From positions 1,922,001 to 1,986,000 of the forward strand of contig NZ_JAPNKA010000001.1 of the NCBI RefSeq assembly GCF_026626635.1: DNA of 64,000 nucleotides. The letters run 5' to 3'. Shown piece after piece: positions 45,650-53,386 of the stretch. The stretch's first letter is position 1; each line of letters opens with the position of its first letter. The DNA comes from Archangium lansingense (GTDB lineage: Bacteria; Myxococcota; Myxococcia; Myxococcales; Myxococcaceae). A model generated the notes under the pieces. It made no database searches. It saw only the letters and a list, made by a program, of their open reading frames with translations, and had not been told where the DNA came from. A program made the position numbers and the translations under genes.

Positions 45650-45790
45650 CGCGACCAGTTGAGCAGGCCGCGTGGGCAGTCGCAGGTGCTCCAGGAGGGC
45701 GAGCCCCCCGCCTTTGGCTGTCAAGTACGCCAGCACCCTGTGCCTGGCTCCACACCGAGGGCGGGCGAACAATCCAGCGCGAACGTCCTG
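45650..45790 (-). mobile_element. IS91-like transposase C-terminal remnant (copy 1)
   Basis: On the minus strand a short frame gives ARPRCGARHRVLAYLTAKGG followed by LLEHLRLPTRPAQLV, the RxRxLAxI...ILxHLGLP end typical of IS91-family (Y2) transposases. Bases 45689-45790 are clearly homologous to 50051-50152, with small indels. The first Cys of the expected CPxCG finger is lost here. Only the C-terminus is left. Confidence 0.55.
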
Positions 45791-45815
45791 AGTATCAGCC
45801 CGGCCCAATCCACTG

Positions 45816-46429
45816 GTGGCGTCCGCTCCTTCTTCGGCTTCGCCCTCGCCGCTGCCTCTGGCGAAGGGCTCGCCTCTTGCGGCTTCGGCTCCGCTCCCTC
45901 TTGGGGGAGACGGCGAGGGCCGCTCGGTGGAAACGGCCGTGGCCGAGGCCTGTGACGGCAAGCTCACCGGGTGCAACCCGCCCACGGTGTTGAACGCGGG
46001 CGACAGCACCTGGCTCATGTGGGACGGGCGCGCGGACCGACTGTGGAACCAGGCCCTGCTGCCGCTGCTCAACCCCGTGGAAATGAACTCCAACGCCAGC
46101 CTCCTGCTCGCCCGGCTGTCCGCGGAGTACGAGGAGGAGTACCGCGCCATCTTCGGCAAGCTGCCCTCGGAGGAAACCGACGACAACCAGTTGCTGGCCC
46201 ATTTCGGCAAGGCCATCGCCGCGTACGAGCGCGCACTCTCAACCGCCACGACGCTCCGTTCGACCAGGACGTCCTCCGCTTCCTGCAGGCGGTGGAGGTC
46301 GGCAAGGCGGAGGAGGACCCGGCCTACCTGGGACTGAAGACCTTCGTGTGCAAGGCCCAGTGCAGCGCGTGCCACAAGGGCCCCATGCTGAGCGACGACC
46401 AGTTCCACAACATCGGCGTGTCGGCGAAC
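45816..46429 (+). pseudogene. Di-haem cytochrome c peroxidase, truncated and frameshifted
   Basis: Reads CNPPTVLNAGDSTWLMWDGR, LLPLLNPVEMNSNASLL and FGKAIAAYERAL in one frame, then shifts near 46235-46245 to FDQDVLRFLQAVEVGKAEED and the second haem site CSACHKGP. The first haem site and signal peptide are absent: the 5' part (45816-45940) is low-complexity and contains a degraded palindromic repeat (about 45894-45919). The 3' end is cut after HNIGVSA by a RAYT right end. The intact relative at 15761-17083 shows what is missing. Confidence 0.7.
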
Positions 46430-46500
46430 TTTCCTCTCTATTCCTTCCCGCCGCGTGTCGTGCCGAGTCGTGTCGCACGAATTCTTTGACACCCTCTCGG
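46430..46500 (+). mobile_element. Solo RAYT right end inside the peroxidase pseudogene
   Basis: From about 46430 the sequence matches the last 60 bases of the RAYT gene (protein FPLYSFPPRVVPSRVARIL) plus the terminal repeat CGAATTCTTTGACACC and CTCTCGG. It is fused in frame with the peroxidase remnant, ending that frame at 46489. It nearly equals 51240-51310. Confidence 0.75.
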
Positions 46501-46538
46501 CAGACACACCCTCTCCGGCTCACACCACCGTGCCCACT

Positions 46539-47507
46539 CTACCGTTCCGCGGGCGAGGGCACGGGCATCAGGTCGCCGGAGAAGGAGAATCCGAGTGCCA
46601 GATACGGGAAGAACGGAGAGGAGTCCACGCCCGTGCGGTAGCGGTGGGCGAGCCACCAGTTGACCATCAGCAGCACGGTGGGCGAGTTGAAGCGCGCGCC
46701 GTCCTGCTCCGCGAAGGTATAGGCCACCACGGGGCCCAGGCGGTGGGTCGTGTTGAGATTCGCCTGGGACTCGCCGGGCGAGAAGTGGCTCGGACCGTAG
46801 AAGGCGTGCGAGGACGCCCATCGGAGCCCGAGCGTGAGGCCACGCCCCGTCTGGTACAGCACGTCGGCGTCATTGACGAAATACCAGCCCTGGTTGGGGG
46901 CGAGCACGTCGTAATAGATGTCATAGAAGACGCGGTTTCCCTCACGCAGGACCATGTCGGGGCGGACCAGACGGAAGAGACTGCGCGCAACCACCGGACC
47001 CACCTTGAACTGGAGTGTCGCGCCGAGCGTGAGTTGCGAGCCCATATTGGAATAGGGCCGCCGGGTGTCTCCTGATGGGAGCACGTCAAGGGCATTCAGC
47101 TCCGTGTCGCTGAAGTTCGAATGCGCCGAGGGAAAGGATTGCAGCTGCCGGAAGGAGCCGAAGTTGCCAATGAACTCATACATGCCCCAGACCTGGAGGA
47201 TGCTGAGCGGCTGGAGCTCCACCACCACCCCGAGCCGTCCGAACGCGGGGCTGAGGGCGGGCGCGAGGCCAACACTCACGAAGTTGTCGCGCAGCGCGAG
47301 TGACTCACTGCGGTAGAGCCGGTAGCGATAGCTGATCCGCGCCTCGTCCAGCAGGCCCAGGGGATTGAGGCGGGCCACCATCAAATTGCGGTACACGAAC
47401 CGGTGCTGCGGCGGTGGCCCGTCCTGGAGGGTTTGTGCGGAGACATCCAAAGCGGCGAGGGAAACCAGTGCTGTGAGCACGGCGAGGCAGCGGGAGTGAC
47501 GCGGCAT
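46539..47507 (-). CDS. Hypothetical outer-membrane-type protein
   Basis: 322 aa from the ATG at 47507 (GGAG 7 bases upstream; the open frame to 48359 is noise over the receiver gene). Signal peptide cleaved near VSA (24). Alternating strands with many Tyr, Phe and Arg (RISYRYRLYRS, FYDIYYDVLAPNQGWYF, TVLLMVNWWLAHRY) suggest a beta-barrel. No named family. Divergent from the receiver-domain gene. Confidence 0.65.
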   Translation of the reverse strand: MPRHSRCLAVLTALVSLAALDVSAQTLQDGPPPQHRFVYRNLMVARLNPLGLLDEARISYRYRLYRSESLALRDNFVSVGLAPALSPAFGRLGVVVELQPLSILQVWGMYEFIGNFGSFRQLQSFPSAHSNFSDTELNALDVLPSGDTRRPYSNMGSQLTLGATLQFKVGPVVARSLFRLVRPDMVLREGNRVFYDIYYDVLAPNQGWYFVNDADVLYQTGRGLTLGLRWASSHAFYGPSHFSPGESQANLNTTHRLGPVVAYTFAEQDGARFNSPTVLLMVNWWLAHRYRTGVDSSPFFPYLALGFSFSGDLMPVPSPAER

Positions 47508-47642
47508 CGATATCTCCGGGGGAGGCGTGGGGAGGACCTTCCGGAACAGTGTAGCGCGCCTCCTCGGACTCTCGCGCATCGCCAGCCACACTCTTCCACT
47601 GCCCCCCTGCGCGAGCGGTTGGAGTCCGGACTGCAGGGGAGC

Positions 47643-48023
47643 ATGCTCTGGGCTCGGAATCGAGGAGGCGATGTGCGGCTGCTGATGGTGGAAAACCACG
47701 CGACGTTTGCCGCGATCGTCAGCCGTCAGTTCCTCGGCGAGCACGAGGTGGTCATTGTCCCGAGCCTCGCGGCAGCACGGGAGCGGCTTCGGGGAGGCTT
47801 GTTCGATGGAGTTCTCGTCGACTTCGACCTGGATGACGGGAAAGGAGATGTTCTCGTCCGGGAGTTGAAGAGTTCGGGGTTCGGAGGACGCATCGTGGGC
47901 ATCTCCTCGCACGAGCAGGGCAATGCCGCTCTCCTGGCAGCGGGTGCGCATGTGTCGTGTCCCAAGTCGGAATTCGCGCGCATCGCGGAGCGCCTGAAGC
48001 CCGGTGCTGAGGGGAGCGCGTAG
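47643..48023 (+). CDS. Stand-alone receiver-domain protein
   Basis: 126 aa from the ATG at 47643, with AGGGGAG upstream. CheY-like fold: acidic start LLMVENH, phospho-acceptor Asp60 in GVLVDFDLDDGKG, IVGISSH with the conserved Ser, and Lys108 in SCPKSE. No DNA-binding or enzymatic output. It could relay phosphate from an orphan kinase such as the one at 36038, but that is speculation. Confidence 0.78.
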   Translation: MLWARNRGGDVRLLMVENHATFAAIVSRQFLGEHEVVIVPSLAAARERLRGGLFDGVLVDFDLDDGKGDVLVRELKSSGFGGRIVGISSHEQGNAALLAAGAHVSCPKSEFARIAERLKPGAEGSA

Positions 48024-48235
48024 GGCCTGCGGGCCAGAGCCGAAGTGAGTGTGGCAACTCACGGGGTTGCTAGACTTTTCCACGGACGTTGTGCGGCCGC
48101 GGCCCGAGCCCTTATTGCAACTCGAGCTTGAATAAGAAGACCGACCGCCCGTCCCTCGCTCGCCGTATCCACCTGCTGGGCCGGAAGCCGGAATTCCCAT
48201 ACGACAACTCGATGGGTCCAAAGGAGATGCAGCTG

Positions 48236-49954
48236 ATGCTGATGCGGGAGCTATGTCCGAAGAGCCTGTTTTCATCCACACCCGGCACGGTCCAGGGACT
48301 GTGCCTGCTGGCGCTGGTGGGTGCATTTCAACTGCTGGGATGCGGCTCGGGAGGAGCACCAGCGGAGTCAGAGGGAGAAGCGCGGCGCCTCTCGAAGGCG
48401 GGCCTGCTCACCCAGAGCGCTTCTATCAGCGCGGGCAGCGAGCACACCTGCATGGTGAGAAATGGCCAGGTGCTCTGCTGGGGGAGCAATGCCTGGGGCC
48501 AGGCCTCTCCCCTCGAGGGCTCCTTCACCCAGGTCAGCGCGGGCTGGAGGCACACCTGTGGCCTGCGAGATGACGGCACCGCGGCCTGCTGGGGGTACAA
48601 CGACGACGGCCAGTCCTCTCCGCCCACGGACACCTTCCTCCAGGTCAGTGCGGGCGGCATGCACACCTGCGCCATCAAGAGCGACGGAACCCTCGCCTGC
48701 TGGGGCTCCAACTTTTATGGCCAGACCTCGCCACCGGCGGGTCTCTTCACCCAGGTCAGCGCAGGGGCGGACCACACCTGCGGGTTGAAGACGGACGGGT
48801 CTATCTCCTGCTGGGGCTACAACGACGTAGGTCAACTCTCCGCGCCGGTGGGCACCTTCATCCATGTCAACGCGGGCAGCGGGCACACCTGTGCGATCGC
48901 GACCGATGGGACCCTGAGCTGCTGGGGGTTCAACTACGACGGTCAGTCCTCTCCGCCGACGGGCACCTTCACCCAGGTCGAAGCGGGCGGCTGGTACACT
49001 TGTGGGTTGAAGACCGATGGGACGCTGAGCTGCTGGGGGGATGGGTGGTTCGGCCAGACCTCGCCACCCGCGGGGACCTTTGCCCAGCTCAGCGCGGGCT
49101 CGACACACTCCTGCGCCGTCACGCTGGACGGAGAGGTCGCCTGCTGGGGCTTCAATGAGCAGGGGCAGGCTTCGGCCCCCTCCTTCTTCACGGAGGTGGA
49201 GGTGGGTTATTTCTACAGCTGCGGATTGAAGACGGACGGGACGATCGCGTGCTGGGGAGACAATCCCAGCGGCCAGTCCTCGCCGCCGACGGGCAGCTTC
49301 ACGCAGCTCAGCGCGGGCGGTTCTCACGCCTGCGGAATCCAGAGCGACGGAGCCCTCGTGTGCTGGGGAGACAACAGCGATGGTCAGAGCACGCCGCCGC
49401 CGGAGAGCTTCGTCCAGGTCAGCATGGGCTCGTACCACAGCTGTGGACTGAAGACGGACGGGACGCTGAGCTGCTGGGGATACAACTACAACGGTGAAGC
49501 CTCACCGCCCGCGGACACCTTCACCCAGGTCAGCGCGGGCATGAGCAACACCTGTGGAGTGAAGACGGATGGCTCGGTCGCGTGCTGGGGATACAACTAC
49601 CACGGTGAATCCTCACCGCCCGCGGGCACCTTCACCCTGGTCAACGCGGGCGCGAGCCACAGCTGTGGAGTGAAGACGGACGGCACGCTGGCGTGCTGGG
49701 GCGCTGACTCCGACGGTCAATCCTCACCGCCCGCGGGCACCTTCACCCAGGTCAGCCTGGGCTGGTCACATAGCTGCGGAGTGAGGACGGACGGGACGCT
49801 GAGCTGCTGGGGAGCCAACGCGGACGGCCAGTCCTCGGCTCCGGCGGGCCGCTTCACGCGGGTCAGCGCGGGCGCGTTCCACACCTGTGGCGTGAAGGTG
49901 GATGGAACGGTCGCGTGCTGGGGCATGAACTACTCCGGCCAGAGCCAGCCCTGA
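48236..49954 (+). CDS. RCC1-repeat lipoprotein, 14 units
   Basis: 572 aa from the ATG at 48236, preferred because AAGGAG lies 9 bases upstream; ATGs at 48212 and 48242 are alternatives. Lipobox LLGC is at about residues 31-34. Then 14 units of about 36 residues follow, each centred on HTCGLKTDGTLxCWGxNxxGQSSPPxGTFTQVSAG. Each unit has two Cys that may pair. RCC1-type repeats form beta-propellers; two seven-bladed propellers would fit 14 units. It is a surface or periplasmic binding protein by inference. A seven-unit partial copy is at 34332. Confidence 0.8.
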   Translation: MLMRELCPKSLFSSTPGTVQGLCLLALVGAFQLLGCGSGGAPAESEGEARRLSKAGLLTQSASISAGSEHTCMVRNGQVLCWGSNAWGQASPLEGSFTQVSAGWRHTCGLRDDGTAACWGYNDDGQSSPPTDTFLQVSAGGMHTCAIKSDGTLACWGSNFYGQTSPPAGLFTQVSAGADHTCGLKTDGSISCWGYNDVGQLSAPVGTFIHVNAGSGHTCAIATDGTLSCWGFNYDGQSSPPTGTFTQVEAGGWYTCGLKTDGTLSCWGDGWFGQTSPPAGTFAQLSAGSTHSCAVTLDGEVACWGFNEQGQASAPSFFTEVEVGYFYSCGLKTDGTIACWGDNPSGQSSPPTGSFTQLSAGGSHACGIQSDGALVCWGDNSDGQSTPPPESFVQVSMGSYHSCGLKTDGTLSCWGYNYNGEASPPADTFTQVSAGMSNTCGVKTDGSVACWGYNYHGESSPPAGTFTLVNAGASHSCGVKTDGTLACWGADSDGQSSPPAGTFTQVSLGWSHSCGVRTDGTLSCWGANADGQSSAPAGRFTRVSAGAFHTCGVKVDGTVACWGMNYSGQSQP

Positions 49955-50039
49955 CGCCTGGGGCTTATTTGCAACGCAGTACAGCCGCGCCCACCGTTTA
50001 AGTTGCCATGAGTGCGGTGGGTAGAGGGGAACTGACGGA

Positions 50040-50152
50040 CGAGGAGTGTGCTCCAGGATGGCGCGCACTCCACCGTGGGCCGTCAAGTACGCCAGCACCC
50101 TGCGCCGACCTCCACACCGAGGGCAGGCGAACACATCCAGCGCGAACGTCCT
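50040..50152 (-). mobile_element. IS91-like transposase C-terminal remnant (copy 2)
   Basis: Minus strand reads FACPRCGGRRRVLAYLTAHG then ILEHT, the CPxCGGRxRxLAxI...ILEH end of IS91-like transposases. Homologous to 45689-45790. The rest of the gap 49955-50212 has nothing else recognisable. Confidence 0.6.
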
Positions 50153-50212
50153 GCGTAGCAGCCCGCCGCGAGGTGCCCTGGCTGCTCAACTCGGCGATGG
50201 CGTGGGGGGCCG

Positions 50213-50908
50213 TCAGGGCGCGAGCCCTAGCGCGGGAGGCAGGAGCGTGTTGAGCGCGCGCACGCTGGTGCGCCAGTCATGGCCGTGCTCCCGGAAGCCG
50301 TACTGGTGGGCCAGCCGGGTGACGAGGAAGTACATGGCGGCGACGGTGCGCGCCTGCCGCAACCCTCCGGCGTCCACCGGCTCGAAGGGCAGGGTGCGGA
50401 TGAGCGCCAGGAGCTCGGCCTTGGCGCCCACATGATCTCCGAGCACGAAGACGGGAGTCTTGCACCCGTCCAGCAGGGGCGCGTCGAAGAGCTGGGCCCA
50501 CGTCACCTGGAAGGCGCCGAGCACGTGCGCGCGAGGCAGCCGCCGGGCGGTCCGCTCCTGGGGGGATTCGAAGGAGGGCACCTGGGTGAGCGGGTTGAAG
50601 TCGGAGGGCGGCTCCTCGTGGTACGTGGAGATGTCCACCACCACTTTGCCCTCGGTGACGGGGGCGAGTTCCTCCAGCAGGGTGTCGTTGGAGTGGTAGG
50701 CGAGGAAGAGGAGGGAGGCCCGCGAGGCGGCTTCCACGTTGCCCATTCCCTGCACGCGTCCGGCGCCGAGCTCCGTGGCGAGCTGACGGGCCCGCACGGG
50801 TTCCCGTGAGCCGAGGAACACGTCATGGCCCGCGGCGGCGAGTATCCGGGCGAGTCCGCGCCCCATGTTCCCCGTGCCGATGACCGCGACGGATTGAGTC
50901 TGTGTCAT
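50213..50908 (-). CDS. NADPH-dependent F420 reductase-like oxidoreductase
   Basis: 231 aa from the ATG at 50908 (ATG 50920 would add four). Rossmann motif VAVIGTGNMGRGLARILAAAGH, then FLGSREP for NADP selection and KVVVDISTYHE. It matches the NADP oxidoreductase, coenzyme F420-dependent family (ProC-like NAD-binding fold), which many bacteria use without F420. Substrate unknown. Monocistronic. Confidence 0.78.
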   Translation of the reverse strand: MTQTQSVAVIGTGNMGRGLARILAAAGHDVFLGSREPVRARQLATELGAGRVQGMGNVEAASRASLLFLAYHSNDTLLEELAPVTEGKVVVDISTYHEEPPSDFNPLTQVPSFESPQERTARRLPRAHVLGAFQVTWAQLFDAPLLDGCKTPVFVLGDHVGAKAELLALIRTLPFEPVDAGGLRQARTVAAMYFLVTRLAHQYGFREHGHDWRTSVRALNTLLPPALGLAP

Positions 50909-50990
50909 GACCCGCATCATCCGCTGGAGGAGCCCAGGGGAGAAGGGGCGTGCACCCGTGCGGCGGGGTTACTGCACCTGCACTTGGAAG

Positions 50991-51311
50991 CCGGAGACGG
51001 TGTCAAAGGACTCGAGCCGAAGGACTCGAGCCAGAATGAGACGCGGCATGGACGGGTGAACCTACCGACTCCCAAGTCTTTCTGTAGTGGGTGGGGTGCT
51101 GGCGAGAGCCGTCCAGCAGAGCGCCGGTAACGTGCGGTTGCACGCCTTCACCTTCGCTTCCAACCACTTCCACCTGCTGGTGTGGGCGCGGGGGGGCCGC
51201 GCTCGCGGCTCGGTGGAGACGGGGGGACTTCTCGGCGAGCTTTCCTCTCTACTCCTTCCCGCCGCGTGTCGTGCCGGGTCGTGTCGCGCGAATTCTTTGA
51301 CACCCTCTCGG
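50991..51311 (+). mobile_element. Internally deleted RAYT element (MITE-like)
   Basis: Both ends of the full element at 4001-5157 are kept: 50991-51010 equals 4001-4020, and GTGTCAAAGGACTCG is at 51000-51014. The right end CGAATTCTTTGACACCCTCTCG is at 51289-51310. The inside keeps the HUH region of the transposase (ASNHFHLLVW, about 51155-51185), then jumps within GCGCTCGCGG to the last 100 bases of the gene. Roughly 600 bp are missing and the two halves are out of frame, so no active enzyme is made. Confidence 0.75.
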
Positions 51312-51315
51312 AGCC

Positions 51316-51405
51316 GTGCAGCGCGCGGAGGCCATCGCCCGGTCGCTGGTGGCGTTCTTCGACGCGGCCACGGGCTCTCGCCTGAAGATCACCCCGGCCC
51401 ACTGA
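51316..51405 (+). pseudogene. 3' tail of an unknown gene next to the deleted RAYT element
   Basis: About 29 codons from the element border (VQRAEAIARSLVAFFDAATG, ending TPAH, TGA 51403-51405) look like the end of a gene. Its upstream part is missing. No family recognised. Confidence 0.3.
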
Positions 51406-51539
51406 GCTCAATAAGAGACGGTGCTGATCAGCACGACAGGTGGTCCACGCCAGCAGGTTCACTCCACTCCGAATGATAGATGAGGTGGGAGTCCTGTCCT
51501 GAGTGCGGGGTAGAGTCGCGCTCCGCCGGGAGGCGCCCC

Positions 51540-52475
51540 ATGGACGAGGTCATCCAGCTTCAGCAACAGCGGCTGCTCGTGTTCGGCCTGCTCGTGTTCT
51601 TCGCGGTGGGGGCGTGGCTCGGGCTGGGGAGGTGTCTGCTCGTGATGAAGGGGCGCCGGCGTCGCGTGCCGCGCGGGCTGCTGCTCCTCTTCACGGGTCT
51701 GCTGTTCGCGGGCCTCGTCGCCTTGGTGGATGCGTTCGTCCTCGAGCCGGACTGGCTCCAGGTGACACGGGTGGAGGTGCGGACGGACCAGCTGCCCGAG
51801 GGCCGCTCGCTACGCGTCGTCCACCTGTCGGATCTCCACGTCGATGGCTGGACGCGGGGGCTCGAGCGTCTGCCGGACGAGGTCAATGCCCTCCAGCCGG
51901 ATCTGCTCGTCTTCACGGGGGACTCGCTCAATGCGCCCGAGGGGCTGCCGGTGCTCCGGGAGGTGCTCTCGCGCATCCAGACGCGCTACGGGCGGTACGC
52001 CGTCCAGGGCAACCATGACGTCGCACGCTGGGGGGCGCTGGACCTGTTCGGGGGAGGGGTGGCGGAGGAGCTCCGGGGCCAGGCCCGCGTGAGCGCCGAG
52101 GGGCGCGTGGTGCTCTGTGGCGCGCCCTATGGCGAGCCCGGACTCATCGAGGACTGCCTGCGGGCCACCCAGCCCGCGGGCCTGCGCCTCGTGGCCTACC
52201 ACACACCGGATCTCGTGGAGGAGCTGGCCCCGCTGGGACCGGACCTCTACCTCGCGGGCCACACCCATGGAGGACAGGTGCGCATGCCCATCTACGGCGC
52301 GATCCTCACCCTGTCCCGCTTCGACAAGAAGTACGAGATGGGGCTGTACCAGGTGGAGCGCACGGCGCTGTTCGTCAGCCGGGGCATCGGCGTCGAGCCA
52401 CATGTGCCCCGCCTCCGCTTCCTCTGCCGGCCGGAGATCGCCGTCATCGACCTGGTGGGCACGGGCACCCGATGA
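51540..52475 (+). CDS. Membrane-anchored metallophosphoesterase (YaeI-like)
   Basis: 311 aa from the ATG at 51540 (GGGAGG upstream). Two N-terminal hydrophobic segments (about 10-35 and 45-70) are followed by a calcineurin-like domain: HLSDLHVDGW, FTGDSLN, QGNHDVARW, AYHTPDL and AGHTHGGQVRMP. This matches the YaeI/YkuE branch, which includes phosphodiesterases acting near the membrane on lipid-linked substrates. Two metal ions are expected. A strong GC hairpin follows the stop. Confidence 0.85.
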   Translation: MDEVIQLQQQRLLVFGLLVFFAVGAWLGLGRCLLVMKGRRRRVPRGLLLLFTGLLFAGLVALVDAFVLEPDWLQVTRVEVRTDQLPEGRSLRVVHLSDLHVDGWTRGLERLPDEVNALQPDLLVFTGDSLNAPEGLPVLREVLSRIQTRYGRYAVQGNHDVARWGALDLFGGGVAEELRGQARVSAEGRVVLCGAPYGEPGLIEDCLRATQPAGLRLVAYHTPDLVEELAPLGPDLYLAGHTHGGQVRMPIYGAILTLSRFDKKYEMGLYQVERTALFVSRGIGVEPHVPRLRFLCRPEIAVIDLVGTGTR

Positions 52476-52479
52476 CCCG

Positions 52480-52502
52480 GGCGGCGGGGCGCCCCGGCCG
52501 CC
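52480..52502 (+). terminator. GC-rich hairpin after the metallophosphoesterase
   Basis: GGCGGCGGGGC (52480-52490) faces GCCCCGGCCGCC (52491-52502), pairing apart from one mismatch or bulge, 5 bases after the stop. No T-tract. Confidence 0.4.
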
Positions 52503-52585
52503 GGACACGCCCGTGGCAGTCTGCCGGGCTTCTGAACCTGCTGCGGAGATCGTTTTCTCGGCTCGCGGCGTCTAGCATCCTGCTC

Positions 52586-53077
52586 ATGCGCCTGTTGTCA
52601 CCCCGTCAGCGCCACGCGCGCTCACTCGCCGCCCCACGCTCCGGCCTTTCCAGGAGGGGCGCGAGCTCCCATCTCCCGCTGGCACTGGGAGGGGCCGTGC
52701 TCCTGCTGGCGACCCGGGCCTGGGCACAGGGCACGGAGAACGCCGTCGGGTTCCTGGTCGACCTGGCCGTTGGCACCCTCATGTTCTTGGTGCTGGGCAT
52801 CGTGGGCGTGGTGACCCTGATGATGAACCACCGGGAGTACCGGCGGCCCGTACCCATCATTCTGGGGCTGCTCGTGGGCATGGCGAAGCTGGGCTGGGGG
52901 CTCCGGCTCGCCGAGCAGGTGTTCGACAGGAGCGGCAGGAACCCCAACGCCTACTCGGGTCTCGTCCCCGGGGATTACATGATGGGAGTCCTCTGCGTGG
53001 TCCTACTGGGGATGGGCGGCTTCGAGCTGTTGCTGGCGGTGAGGGCCATGGTTGAACCCGCGGAGCCTCTCGACTGA
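52586..53077 (+). CDS. Small hypothetical membrane protein
   Basis: 163 aa from the ATG at 52586. A basic N-terminus and hydrophobic segment ending ARAWA (signal peptide or TM1), then three more hydrophobic segments (about 55-75, 90-110, 130-152). Contains the short loop MMNHREYRRPVP. No family recognised. Confidence 0.5.
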   Translation: MRLLSPRQRHARSLAAPRSGLSRRGASSHLPLALGGAVLLLATRAWAQGTENAVGFLVDLAVGTLMFLVLGIVGVVTLMMNHREYRRPVPIILGLLVGMAKLGWGLRLAEQVFDRSGRNPNAYSGLVPGDYMMGVLCVVLLGMGGFELLLAVRAMVEPAEPLD

Positions 53078-53386
53078 TCCACCGGGCATCGAAAGCACCC
53101 CGAGCCACGCGGCCGCTTCGCGGTCCTATCGATATGGCCCCCAACGAACAGACCCCGTCTCGAGAAGAGGGCGCGGCGTTCTCAAGGTCCGCCACGGCCC
53201 ATCCGAGCGGACGACCGCCTCGTCCCACCTGTCTTGACATCATGCGGCATGACGGCAACTGTGCCCAAACCCCTTTTCGTTCCAGCCGCGCAGCCCCCTC
53301 CGGCTCCCCTCTGCGCGTTGGCGACGAGAGGCCTCGTCATCACCTGGGCCTCGACGACCGTGCGGGAGCCGGAGTGGTCGTGGTGT
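53078..53386 (+). promoter_or_regulatory. Leader and promoter region of metNIQ
   Basis: 309 bp without a gene. A TTGACA at 53234-53239 is a good -35, but no convincing -10 follows at 16-18 bases. If used, the leader to the GTG at 53387 would be about 120 bases, long enough for regulation. I could not fit it to a SAM or SAH riboswitch consensus by eye. Confidence 0.3.

Noticed and set aside
47643..48359. N-terminal extension of the outer-membrane-type gene at 46539
   Set aside because: Runs antisense through the receiver gene; the signal peptide and ribosome site place the start at 47507.
53240..53386. SAM or SAH riboswitch before metNIQ
   Set aside because: No conserved core could be matched by eye; a covariance-model search would decide.
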